This document shows positions 17,447 through 25,705 of a stretch of DNA of 59,705 bases, piece after piece. A program made the translations under genes and the position numbers. This stretch comes from Pseudomonadales bacterium. Lineage in GTDB: Bacteria > Pseudomonadota > Gammaproteobacteria > Pseudomonadales > JAHRWD01. Location: contig JAESUM010000070.1 in NCBI GenBank assembly GCA_016763075.1, forward strand, positions 1 to 59,705, written 5' to 3'. The number at the start of each line of letters is the position of its first letter. Position 1 is the first letter of the stretch. The notes below the pieces were generated by a model. The model was not told the DNA's origin, made no database searches, and was given only the letters and a program-made list of their open reading frames with translations.

Positions 17447-18214
17447 ATGGCTAGATTAGAGAATAAAGTTGCACTCGTAAGTGGCGGCGCATCTGGATTG
17501 GGTCGCGCCCAATGTCTGACAATGGCTCGTGAAGGCGCATCTGTAGTGGTCACAGATATCAACGAAGAAGGCGCTCAAGCCGTCGCAAAAGAGATCAACG
17601 GTAACGGCGGAAAGGCTATCTTTTTTCACCAAGATGTCACCAGCGAAGCACGCTGGGAAGAAGTTGTCGCGGCTACATCCTCCGAGTTCGGTAGTCTCAG
17701 CATCCTCGTCAACAATGCAGGTATCGCTGCTGGCGGCAACGCAGAAGACGGCACACTGGAAGACTGGCAGCACCTGATGAGCATCAACCTTGATGCTGTA
17801 TTTTTGGGTACCAAACACGGCATCCGCAGCATGAAGCAAACCGGCGGTGGTTCGATCATCAACATCTCATCCATTATGGGCCTGATCGGCGCAGCCGGAA
17901 GCGCGGCATACAACGCCAGTAAAGGTGGCGTAAAACTACTCACCAAATCTGCTGCACTACATTGCGCCAATGCAGGTTACGGCATTCGCGTAAACTCTGT
18001 TCACCCTGGTTTCATCAATACCCCCATGATTCAGCAAATTTTTGCTGGCCCAGATGGCGATGCCGCCCGAGCACACCTCGTAGGCCTACACCCTATTGGT
18101 CGTTTAGGTGAGCCGCAAGATATTGCCAACGGAATTTTGTACCTGGCCTCCGATGAATCATCATTTGTAACCGGTTCTGAACTTGTGATCGATGGCGGTT
18201 ATACCGCGCAATAA
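17447..18214 (+). CDS. Short-chain dehydrogenase/reductase (classical SDR)
   Basis: This 255-residue NAD(P)-dependent oxidoreductase probably acts on a hydroxy- or keto-compound. The cofactor motif GGASGLGR is at about 13-20, with VVVTDIN and its Asp at about 37 favouring NAD. NNAG, the catalytic Ser (NISSIMG) and YNASK at about 153-157 complete the classical set, and GGYTAQ ends the protein. AGAGGAA lies before the ATG. It resembles 3-alpha/20-beta-hydroxysteroid and cyclohexanol dehydrogenases and lies directly after the BVMO, so alcohol-to-ketone supply for the monooxygenase is plausible. Confidence 0.93.
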   Translation: MARLENKVALVSGGASGLGRAQCLTMAREGASVVVTDINEEGAQAVAKEINGNGGKAIFFHQDVTSEARWEEVVAATSSEFGSLSILVNNAGIAAGGNAEDGTLEDWQHLMSINLDAVFLGTKHGIRSMKQTGGGSIINISSIMGLIGAAGSAAYNASKGGVKLLTKSAALHCANAGYGIRVNSVHPGFINTPMIQQIFAGPDGDAARAHLVGLHPIGRLGEPQDIANGILYLASDESSFVTGSELVIDGGYTAQ

Positions 18215-18270
18215 ACGATCAGAAAGAATTATAAGAACAATGATTTTCAATAAAACAGGGGAGTTTTATC

Positions 18271-19056
18271 ATGCTTAAAGTCGCACCTATACTCGCGTTT
18301 ACAGACAATTACATTTGGTTAATCAGCAACCCCGATAACAACGAAGCCTGGGTAGTAGACCCAGGTGATGCTCAGCCAGTACTCGATAAACTAACCAGCA
18401 CCGGGCAAGAACTGGCAGGCATTCTAATCACCCACCACCACCCAGACCATACCGGTGGAATCATCAAACTGCTCGAACACAAAAAAGTACCTGTATACGG
18501 CCCAACCAATGAAAGTATCAAAGGACTTACCGATAGTTTCAGAGATGGCGACCAAATTGAGGCTGCTGGACATACCTTGAGAGTCATCGAAATTCCAGGC
18601 CACACGCTGGATCATATTGCATTCGTTTACGACGATGCCGACCACCCTGCGGTTTTTTGCGGTGATACTTTGTTTGCTGCGGGCTGCGGGCGAATTTTTG
18701 AAGGCACACCCGAGCAGATGCTCAATTCGTTAAACAAACTGGCCAGCCTGCCAAGCGAGACTTTAGTGTACTGCGGGCATGAATACACGCTCGCGAACCT
18801 TCACTTTGCTCGCGAAGTAAGCCCAGACAACCAAGCCATTAAAGACCGTCTGAGCAAAACCGTGACCAAACGCCGGCACACGCGGCCTACCATTCCTACC
18901 CCGCTGTTTATCGAAGCCAATACCAATCCGTTCCTGCAGTGCGAAGAAGAGTCGGTTAAAAGCTCTGTAGAAGCGCAAAGCGGCCAGACACTGGCCTCTG
19001 CCGTAGAAGTGTTCGCGGCATTACGAGAATGGAAAAACAATTACGTTGAACCATAA
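18271..19056 (+). CDS. gloB: Hydroxyacylglutathione hydrolase (glyoxalase II)
   Basis: This 261-residue metallo-beta-lactamase-fold enzyme hydrolyses S-lactoylglutathione to lactate and glutathione, the second step of methylglyoxal detoxification. The metal-binding THHHPDHTGG lies at about 51-60, with the further histidine GHTLDH near 110 and CGDTLFAAGCGRIFEGT near 130. The C-terminal substrate domain (YCGHEYTLANL, then KRRHTRPTIPT) is present. GGGGAG precedes the ATG. It lies 56 bases after the SDR and may share its transcript. A bidirectional terminator follows. Confidence 0.95.
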   Translation: MLKVAPILAFTDNYIWLISNPDNNEAWVVDPGDAQPVLDKLTSTGQELAGILITHHHPDHTGGIIKLLEHKKVPVYGPTNESIKGLTDSFRDGDQIEAAGHTLRVIEIPGHTLDHIAFVYDDADHPAVFCGDTLFAAGCGRIFEGTPEQMLNSLNKLASLPSETLVYCGHEYTLANLHFAREVSPDNQAIKDRLSKTVTKRRHTRPTIPTPLFIEANTNPFLQCEEESVKSSVEAQSGQTLASAVEVFAALREWKNNYVEP

Positions 19057-19138
19057 GCCTCGATAAAAGGGCGTTGCAACACGTTGTACCGCCCTTCAAA
19101 GCGAATTAGCGGCTACTTATTTATAACTAACCACTACT

Positions 19139-19166
19139 AAAAAGCCCCGCAATAGCGGGGCTTTTT
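19139..19166. terminator. Bidirectional intrinsic terminator between gloB and tex
   Basis: AAAAAGCCCCGC and GCGGGGCTTTTT form a perfect twelve-base stem around AATA. T-runs exist on both strands, serving the convergent gloB and tex genes. Confidence 0.92.
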
Positions 19167-19190
19167 AGTTTAATCACACGAGCCATCTAT

Positions 19191-21617
19191 TTATTTTTTC
19201 TTCAGCGCCGCCGCCAAAGCGTTTGCCATAGCACCTGCTGGTTGCTGTGATTTACCGGGTTGTGATGCACCGCCACTACGGGGTTTTCCACCACCACGGC
19301 GCTGATCCGACGGCCCACGGCCCTTGCCTTTCTCACCTCGATCGCCTTTATTGCTTTGGCCATCAGCATCCTGTGGTTTATCCGACAATCGCATGCTAAG
19401 GCCAATACGCTTGCGCTGCACATCAACCTCCATCACCTTCACCTTCACAATATCACCGGCTTTCACCACGGTTCGTGGGTCTTTAACGAACTGCTCCGAC
19501 AACGCAGAAATATGCACCAAGCCATCTTGGTGAACCCCAACATCTACAAACGCACCAAAGTTAGTGACATTGGTGATCACACCTTCAAGAATCATTTCTG
19601 GTTTAAGGTCACTGAGTTTTTCAACGCCCTCTTGAAAGCTAGCGGTTTTAAACTCTGGCCGCGGATCACGGCCTGGCTTTTCTAGCTCGGCAATAATATC
19701 GCGTACCGTGGGTTCACCGGCAGAGTCACTGACATAATCACGGGGTTTTAACTTTCGCAAAAACCCTTGATCACCAAGCACTTCATTAATCGACTTATCA
19801 TTGCTTGCCGCAATAGCCTCAACTACCGCGTAGGATTCCGGGTGCACACTGGAGTTATCTAACGGGTTATTCCCGCGTACACGCAAAAACCCTGCCGCTT
19901 GCTCATAAGCCTTCGCTCCAAGTCGAGGCACCTTCAACAGCTCTTTACGGTTTTTAAACAAGCCATTGTGTTCGCGGTATTCAATAACATTATTCGCGAC
20001 GGTTTTATTCATACCGGAAACCCGCGACAACAGCGCCGCAGAGGCTGTATTGAGCTCTACGCCTACTGCGTTCACACAGTCTTCCACCACGTTATCCAAG
20101 CTGCCAGCAAGCTGAGCTTGGTTTACATCGTGCTGATACTGCCCAACGCCAATCGCTTTTGGATCAACCTTCACCAGTTCTGCCAATGGGTCTTGCAAGC
20201 GCCGAGCAATCGAGATTGCACCGCGCACGGTAACGTCTAAATCTGGGAATTCTTGCGTAGCCAAGGCGGATGCGGAATATACCGATGCACCGGCTTCGCT
20301 CACCACTAACTTGGTCAATTTTAATTCCGGGTTATTTTTGATCAGCTCCAGTGCTAGCTGGTCTGTCTCGCGCGAGGCAGTACCATTACCAATTGCGATC
20401 AAATCGACTTTATGTTTTTTACACATGTTCGCAAGCTCAGCCAGCGACTTATCCCATTGCCCTTGGGGCTTATGCGGAAAGATAGCGACATGATCGAGCA
20501 CTTTACCGGTCTGATCGATCACAACAGTTTTTACGCCGGTTCGGTACGCCGGGTCTAAACCCAAGGTGACTCGCGGCCCTGCCGGAGCAGCCAGCAACAA
20601 ATCGTGCAAGTTCGATGCAAATACCGCTATAGCTTCAAGCTCCGCTGATTGGCGCAGCTGCACCATCAAGTCGACTTCAATGCTAGATGACAGCTTGATC
20701 CGCCAGCACCAACGCACCACTTCTTTGAGCCATTTATCTGCTGGGCGCTGATTATCGGTAATGCCAAAGCACAGCGCTATTTGCGCTTCACAGGGGTGGC
20801 TCAGTGTTTCGTCATATTCTTGTTCGATATTCGAATTTAGGAACCCTTCCTTACGGCCGCGTAAAATAGCGAGCATCCGATGCGATGGGATTTTCTTAAT
20901 CGCTTCGTTGAAGTCAAAGTAGTCGCGGAATTTCTCACCTTCGTTCTCTTTGCCTTCGATCACTTTGACCCGAATTTCACCCTTTTGCCACATATGCTCA
21001 CGAATAGTGGCTAGCAGCTCGGCATGCTCCGCGAACTGCTCCATCAAAATATATTTGGCCCCTTGTAACACCGCATCGGCGTCTTCAAAACCAGCTTCTG
21101 CATTGAAATATTTTTGCGCTTCAGTAGTGGGTTCAAGCTCTGGATTTTCCAGCAAGCTTGTTGCCAACGGCTCAAGGCCTGCTTCTATCGCGATCTGGCC
21201 TTTGGTTCGGCGTTTTGGTTTATAGGGTAAATAAAGGTCTTCGAGTGCGGTTTTTGTTTTCGCAGCTTCAATGGCTTTTTTTAACTCGGGGGTGAGCTTA
21301 CCCTGCTCTTCAATACTTTTTAACACCACTTCGCGGCGCTCTTTAAACTCTCTTAGGTAGCTCAAACGAGTCTGCAAATCGCGCAAGCTTTCGTCGCTCA
21401 TTTCGCCGGTTTGCTCTTTTCGGTAACGGGCGATAAACGGCACGGTAGCGCCATCATCTAGTAACGCGATAGCTGAATTAACATGCAGTAATGTAAGGCC
21501 GAGTTCATCGGCCAATTGTTGGCTTATATTCAAAGAGAGTTCCGATAGCTTTTTGTGAGGAAGATTAGGTGCATTTTTTATTAAGGCAGCGAGTAAACAA
21601 CCAGCTGCCAAAGGCAC
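19191..21617 (-). CDS. tex: Tex family RNA-binding transcription accessory protein
   Basis: Tex is a conserved nucleic-acid-binding protein implicated in transcription and stress tolerance. Domains run in order: N-terminal helical region (GATVPFIARYRKEQTG), a YqgF/RuvC-like fold (LGLDPAYRTGVKTVVID), helix-hairpin-helix motifs (LLSRVSGMNKTVANNVIEYR) and a C-terminal S1 domain (LEGVITNVTNFGAFVDVGVH). A low-complexity Gly/Lys/Gln-rich tail follows. The frame opens with GTG at 21617, but its first 28 residues do not match the family. A TTG at 21533, just before NISQQLADELG, gives 780 residues, closer to the usual 770-790, and may be the true start. Confidence 0.95.
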   Translation of the reverse strand: MPLAAGCLLAALIKNAPNLPHKKLSELSLNISQQLADELGLTLLHVNSAIALLDDGATVPFIARYRKEQTGEMSDESLRDLQTRLSYLREFKERREVVLKSIEEQGKLTPELKKAIEAAKTKTALEDLYLPYKPKRRTKGQIAIEAGLEPLATSLLENPELEPTTEAQKYFNAEAGFEDADAVLQGAKYILMEQFAEHAELLATIREHMWQKGEIRVKVIEGKENEGEKFRDYFDFNEAIKKIPSHRMLAILRGRKEGFLNSNIEQEYDETLSHPCEAQIALCFGITDNQRPADKWLKEVVRWCWRIKLSSSIEVDLMVQLRQSAELEAIAVFASNLHDLLLAAPAGPRVTLGLDPAYRTGVKTVVIDQTGKVLDHVAIFPHKPQGQWDKSLAELANMCKKHKVDLIAIGNGTASRETDQLALELIKNNPELKLTKLVVSEAGASVYSASALATQEFPDLDVTVRGAISIARRLQDPLAELVKVDPKAIGVGQYQHDVNQAQLAGSLDNVVEDCVNAVGVELNTASAALLSRVSGMNKTVANNVIEYREHNGLFKNRKELLKVPRLGAKAYEQAAGFLRVRGNNPLDNSSVHPESYAVVEAIAASNDKSINEVLGDQGFLRKLKPRDYVSDSAGEPTVRDIIAELEKPGRDPRPEFKTASFQEGVEKLSDLKPEMILEGVITNVTNFGAFVDVGVHQDGLVHISALSEQFVKDPRTVVKAGDIVKVKVMEVDVQRKRIGLSMRLSDKPQDADGQSNKGDRGEKGKGRGPSDQRRGGGKPRSGGASQPGKSQQPAGAMANALAAALKKK

Positions 21618-21708
21618 TTTTTAGAGCGGTGATTTTACAGTAGTGCAGAGGTTTTACCACGGGGTCGCTTAAATTCTATAGGGCGAACCCCGCAGCCAAA
21701 CATGCCTA

Positions 21709-22653
21709 TTATTTCAGTTGATCACGAAGGCCTTCAGCGCCCATTTCTAGCGCTGTCATTCCTGCTTCAACACCACCAGCAAACGAGATAAACCCATGAA
21801 TCATGTCTGAAAAACAATAATGCGGAATTTTAATCCCGTGCTTTTGCAGCCGCTCAGCATAGGCAAAGCCCTCATCACGCAGCGGGTCAAACCCTGCGGT
21901 AATCACAATGCCATCGGGCATGCTCGAAAGGTCTGGTGCCCGTAGCGGCGAGCATAATGGCTCTTTGGCGTGTTCTGGGTCTGACAGGTAATGGTCAAAA
22001 AACCATTCCATGGCTTCTTTAGTTAAAAAATAACCTTCAGCAAATTCGGTGTATGAGCCGGTATCACAGGCGGCATCGGTTACCGGGTAATACAACAACT
22101 GGTAACTAGGCTGCTGGATCTTGGCTTCCTGAGCTTTAAGCACCGTAGTGATGGCTAGGTTTCCGCCGGCGCTATCTCCTCCTACGGCAATTCTATCTGG
22201 CGCTAAACCAAGCTCCGCGGCGTGATCTAACGCCCATTGGTATGCAAAAAAAGAATCTTCTACCGCACCGGGGTATTTGGTTTCTGGCGCTAAACGGTAT
22301 TCAACGGAGATGACTAAGTAACCAGATTCAGCCGCTAAAGTCTGACAAACGGTGTCGTGGCCATCGATATTACCCAGCACAAAACCACCACCGTGGTAAT
22401 AAATAAGCGCTGCTTGGCTGGTAAATTCTTTTGGTTCGTAAATGCGCACCGGTAAATTACCGCCGGGGCCAGGTAGTAGCTTGTCACTAATATTAGCTAG
22501 TTCACGCTTTGCCGAAGCTAAGGGGTTTTCGTCGGGTCGCGAGCTACGCAGTGCGGCGGGGTCATCCCCCATTAAAGGTTCTGCCATATCGGCAATCGCT
22601 TTTGCGGTAGGGTGAACGCCATCCGGTGCGGTCATTGCTTTATCAGTAATCAT
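21709..22653 (-). CDS. Alpha/beta hydrolase, hormone-sensitive-lipase (HGGG) family
   Basis: This 314-residue serine esterase of family IV has the oxyanion-hole motif YHGGGFVLGN near 91 and nucleophile motif GDSAGG near 161. The acid and histidine appear in FDPLRDEG near 256 and MIHGF near 287. It should hydrolyse short-chain esters or lactones in the cytoplasm; no signal peptide is seen. It lies 109 bases downstream of an SDR on the same strand. Together with the BVMO 4 kb away it could cleave a monooxygenase-derived ester, but that is inference from proximity only. Confidence 0.92.
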   Translation of the reverse strand: MITDKAMTAPDGVHPTAKAIADMAEPLMGDDPAALRSSRPDENPLASAKRELANISDKLLPGPGGNLPVRIYEPKEFTSQAALIYYHGGGFVLGNIDGHDTVCQTLAAESGYLVISVEYRLAPETKYPGAVEDSFFAYQWALDHAAELGLAPDRIAVGGDSAGGNLAITTVLKAQEAKIQQPSYQLLYYPVTDAACDTGSYTEFAEGYFLTKEAMEWFFDHYLSDPEHAKEPLCSPLRAPDLSSMPDGIVITAGFDPLRDEGFAYAERLQKHGIKIPHYCFSDMIHGFISFAGGVEAGMTALEMGAEGLRDQLK

Positions 22654-22761
22654 ATTGAGTTCCGTCCATGTTTTTATTATTAGAATGCGCCCTTAACTTG
22701 CCATGCTAGGGCCACGTTAAGGGTCCATCGATCGGTGTTTCAGCGATCACGCACGAGGCGT

Positions 22762-23646
22762 TTATTTGGCTACTGGCTTTCTAAGTGCACCAGGTTTAGC
22801 TGCACTCATATCCAATAATGCATCTTTATTGGCCAAGATGGTTTCCATACTGGCGTCTAAACCTAGCTCAATCCCTTCGTTTACAAACACGGCTGCTTGT
22901 GTGAATTTACCACCAGAACCCTGAATGATTTTCCCGGTAGGCGCATCATCAGCACACATCAACAATACCGCTGGTGTTACCAAACCTGGTGCGCGAAGCG
23001 GATCAGGCGTATCTACATTTTCAGTACGGCCCGGAATAGTCGCGGTCATTCGTGTCGCTGCCGCGGGGCATAGGCAATTCACTTTAATGTTATGAGAAGC
23101 ACCTTCAAGTGCCAGTACATTCATCATTCCCACCATGCCCATTTTGGCAGCGGCGTAGTTGGCTTGGCCAAAGTTACCAAACACGCCAGAACCAGAGCTG
23201 GTGAATACGATTCGACCGTAGTTCTTTTCATACATAATTGGCCATGCCGCATGGGTTACATAGGCAGTTCCGGTTAAATGCACTTGCATCACAAGGTCAA
23301 AATCATCCAGAGTCATCTTTTTAAACGATCGATCACGTACGATACCGGCATTATTGACGACGATATCAATCGTTCCAAACTCATCCACGGCATCTTGAAC
23401 CATGCTTGCTGCACCGGCGCGGTCAGCCACTGAAGCTTTGTTGGCTATCGCAATGCCACCCGCTGCGCGGATTTCTGCAACCACTTCGTCTGCTGCATCG
23501 CTTGCGCCGCCGCCTGCAACTGAACCACCCAGGTCATTCACCACAACCTTTGCGCCGCGCTCAGCAAACTCAAGGGCATGGGCTTTACCCAATCCTGCGC
23601 CCGCGCCAGTAACCAGTACTACCTTGTCTTTAAATTCGTTACTCAT
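22762..23646 (-). CDS. SDR, (3R)-hydroxyacyl-CoA dehydrogenase / MFE-2-like
   Basis: This 294-residue oxidoreductase has TGAGAGLGKAHALEFAERG at the cofactor site and VVVNDLGGSV, the signature of the dehydrogenase domain of peroxisomal multifunctional enzyme 2 and related bacterial proteins. NNAG, Ser in FTSSGSG and YAAAKMG form the catalytic set. The C-terminal region has the GSGGKFTQA strand. I chose the ATG at 23646, because GGAG lies six bases upstream and overlaps the earlier in-frame ATG. A paralogue lies at 41356-42225. The likely role is oxidation of a 3-hydroxyacyl-CoA in beta-oxidation of an unusual side chain. Confidence 0.9.
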   Translation of the reverse strand: MSNEFKDKVVLVTGAGAGLGKAHALEFAERGAKVVVNDLGGSVAGGGASDAADEVVAEIRAAGGIAIANKASVADRAGAASMVQDAVDEFGTIDIVVNNAGIVRDRSFKKMTLDDFDLVMQVHLTGTAYVTHAAWPIMYEKNYGRIVFTSSGSGVFGNFGQANYAAAKMGMVGMMNVLALEGASHNIKVNCLCPAAATRMTATIPGRTENVDTPDPLRAPGLVTPAVLLMCADDAPTGKIIQGSGGKFTQAAVFVNEGIELGLDASMETILANKDALLDMSAAKPGALRKPVAK

Positions 23647-23796
23647 TTTCATCTCCAAAGTTTCAGTTATTATTTGATTCTGCTTAACCCCGCAATTGTA
23701 TCGCGGCAGGTTACCTATTTCATAGAACCATCACATTGTTTCAGCGCTTGGTTATCGTTGGTACAATCAGCCAACATTATTAGAAGTTGTTATTTC

Positions 23797-24770
23797 ATGG
23801 ATTCAATAAATCACCAGGTTATCGCTACGTTATCTCAGTGGCTTGATCAAGAACTCGACTGCTGGCTGTGCACCATTGTTACCACCTGGGGTAGCTCGCC
23901 TCGGCCGGTTGGCTCATTACTGGCGTGTAATTCCAAAGGCGAAGTCAGTGGTTCTTTGTCTGGCGGCTGCGTTGAAGAAGATCTCATCGAAAAGTTATTG
24001 CGCGGTGAACACGCAGCCCAAGCGCCGCAGCGCATTCGTTACGGCGTTCGCAAAGCTGAATCCGACCGTCTTGGACTACCCTGCGGTGGGCGGCTAGAAG
24101 TGGTGCCGAGCCGGTTGTCGCTAATGAGCAAAACCGTGGTTGTTTCGCCGGCATATTAGAAGCCTTAACAACCCGCAACTGCATTCAGCGCACGCTGAAC
24201 CTCGAAACCGGTGCCCATAGCCTTACTACAGTAAATGACTACCAACCACTGAGTATCGACGAACTCACCCTGCATCAATATTTTGGACCGCGTTATCGGC
24301 TACTGCTGATTGGCGCAGGGCAAATTGCAGGTTACCTTTGCGACATGGCGCAATCAGTAGATTTCCAAGTACTGATTAGCGACCCACGACCAGAGATGAT
24401 TGAACAATGGCCGGTTAAAGGCGCAACGATGATTCAAGGCATGCCCGACGACGTAGTGCGAGAACACGCAACCGACGGCTACTGCGCCATCATCACACTT
24501 GCCCACGACCCGCGCATCGACGATATGGCACTAATGGAAGCACTCACCGGCCCGGCCTTTCATATCGGTGCGATTGGCTCCCAACGTACTTCGCAGGCTC
24601 GGGTTAACCGGCTCAAACAACTTGATTTAAGCGACCAGCAAATCGCCCGTTTAAAAGCACCCGTTGGTTTGTCGATTGGCAGTAAATCACCCCCGGAGAT
24701 AGCCATTTCTATCATTGCTGAACTGGTTCAAGTAAGAAAACAATTACAGCTTGATAACCAACGCCGATGA
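23797..24770 (+). pseudogene. xdhC: XdhC-family Mo-cofactor maturation gene with a -1 frameshift
   Basis: XdhC proteins bind and help sulfurate the Mo cofactor for insertion into xanthine-dehydrogenase-type enzymes. The first frame (ATG 23797) gives the N-terminal domain, with WLCTIVTTWGSSPRPVGS and SGSLSGGCVEEDL, as far as LPCGGRLEV. Homology then moves to the next frame from GCC at 24105 (EPVVANEQNRGCFAGILEAL, then LLLIGAGQIAGYL, HDPRIDD and GAIGSQRT) to the stop at 24770. One missing base after GTGGT at 24100-24104 explains it. Everything else of the roughly 324-residue protein is intact, so the lesion is recent or a sequencing error. The next gene, mocA, overlaps the stop by ATGA. Confidence 0.85.
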
Positions 24771-25414
24771 GCCGCGATAGCCAAACCACAAACAACCAAA
24801 CTACTAGAAACCAAACCATTTACACCCAAAGCACCAGCACCGCAATTTTGGTCATGGCCGCAGGCAAAAGCAGCCGCTTCGGCGCAGATAAACGCCAAGC
24901 ATTGATTGATGGTAAAACCATGCTGCAAACCACTTTGGATAATGCATCACCTTGGAAAGAGTCTATCCGCGTAGTTCTTACGCCAAAAGATAAAGACCTA
25001 CAAAGCACCTTGGCCGCGCAACACATCAAAACATACGTCGCCCCAAATGCGCAGCACGGTATGGGCCATAGTTTGGCGGATGCCATTCAACAATTAGCCA
25101 AAAACGAACCCAATATTAGCCACTGCCTAGTGCTGTTAGCAGACATGCCATTTTTGAAAACCGGTACACTGCAAACACTACTCGATGCACTAGAAACGAA
25201 TGATTTAATCGTGCCGGTGCACCAAGGACAAAGAGGTAATCCGGTTGGTTTTGGGAGGCGCTACTTTCCAGCGCTAATGGAATTAAGCGGAGATAAAGGC
25301 GGAAAGGTAGTTCTACAAAGCAATGAGCAATCTGTTTTAGAAATCACTGTAGATGATGCGGGGGTTCTGAAAGATATCGATCAACCTGAACAGATCAGCG
25401 GCCTAACCGTTTAG
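24767..25414 (+). CDS. mocA: MocA-family molybdenum cofactor cytidylyltransferase
   Basis: This 215-residue NTP transferase should convert molybdopterin to its CMP dinucleotide form for Mo hydroxylases. Visible motifs are VMAAGKSSRFGADKR near 29-43, LLADMPF near 124-130 and RGNPVGFGRRYF near 159. The first 23 or so residues are an odd Asn/Gln/Thr-rich stretch (SQTTNNQTTRNQT) from repeated ACCAAAC DNA; the fold begins at TAILVMAAG, so the true start may lie within. ATGA overlap with xdhC shows coupling. MobA-type GMP transfer is a less likely alternative given the neighbouring hydroxylase. Confidence 0.88.
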   Translation: MSRDSQTTNNQTTRNQTIYTQSTSTAILVMAAGKSSRFGADKRQALIDGKTMLQTTLDNASPWKESIRVVLTPKDKDLQSTLAAQHIKTYVAPNAQHGMGHSLADAIQQLAKNEPNISHCLVLLADMPFLKTGTLQTLLDALETNDLIVPVHQGQRGNPVGFGRRYFPALMELSGDKGGKVVLQSNEQSVLEITVDDAGVLKDIDQPEQISGLTV

Positions 25415-25656
25415 CCACCACCAATCTTTGGGATAAAATAGATTTCGCTGCCATCTTCAATGGGCTCTATCAAGGTATCCTGATAAATCACACCATTAAT
25501 GGTCACAGCCATCTCTTTTTCAATTTTTGCGCCCAGACCTGGGAAGCGGATATCCAACTGTTCAAGCAACTCACGAATGTTAGTGGCTTGAACCTTAAGA
25601 GATTCTAACCCACCACAAAATTGCTGAAGATCAAAAGAAAGGTCAACCTGTAACAT
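25411..25656 (-). CDS. MoaD/ThiS-family sulfur-carrier protein
   Basis: This 81-residue beta-grasp protein ends in IPKIGGG, the Gly-Gly terminus that is adenylated and thiocarboxylated in MoaD and ThiS. AVTINGVIYQDTLIEPIEDGSEIYFIP is the usual end of the fold, but split here between two strands (AVTINGVIY, and DGSEIYFIP). It probably supplies sulfur for molybdopterin synthesis, although no MoaE partner is nearby. Its stop overlaps that of mocA by four bases on the opposite strand. The ATG lies in the loop of a perfect 15-bp hairpin and has no Shine-Dalgarno, so expression may be structure-controlled or the start lies elsewhere. It is downstream of the Mo hydroxylase operon. Confidence 0.82.
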   Translation of the reverse strand: MLQVDLSFDLQQFCGGLESLKVQATNIRELLEQLDIRFPGLGAKIEKEMAVTINGVIYQDTLIEPIEDGSEIYFIPKIGGG

Positions 25657-25678
25657 GGAACTGTACAGGTTGACCTTT
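25638..25678. terminator. Perfect 15-bp hairpin enclosing the moaD start codon
   Basis: AAAGGTCAACCTGTA (25638-25652) pairs perfectly with TACAGGTTGACCTTT (25664-25678) around an 11-base loop containing the moaD-like ATG. On the + strand it ends in seven T and would terminate xdhC-mocA readthrough. On the minus strand the tail CTTTCTTTTG is weaker; there it may attenuate the hydroxylase operon or hide the start codon. Confidence 0.8.
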
Positions 25679-25705
25679 TTTGATTTTGTTACGTTCTAGC
25701 ATTCG

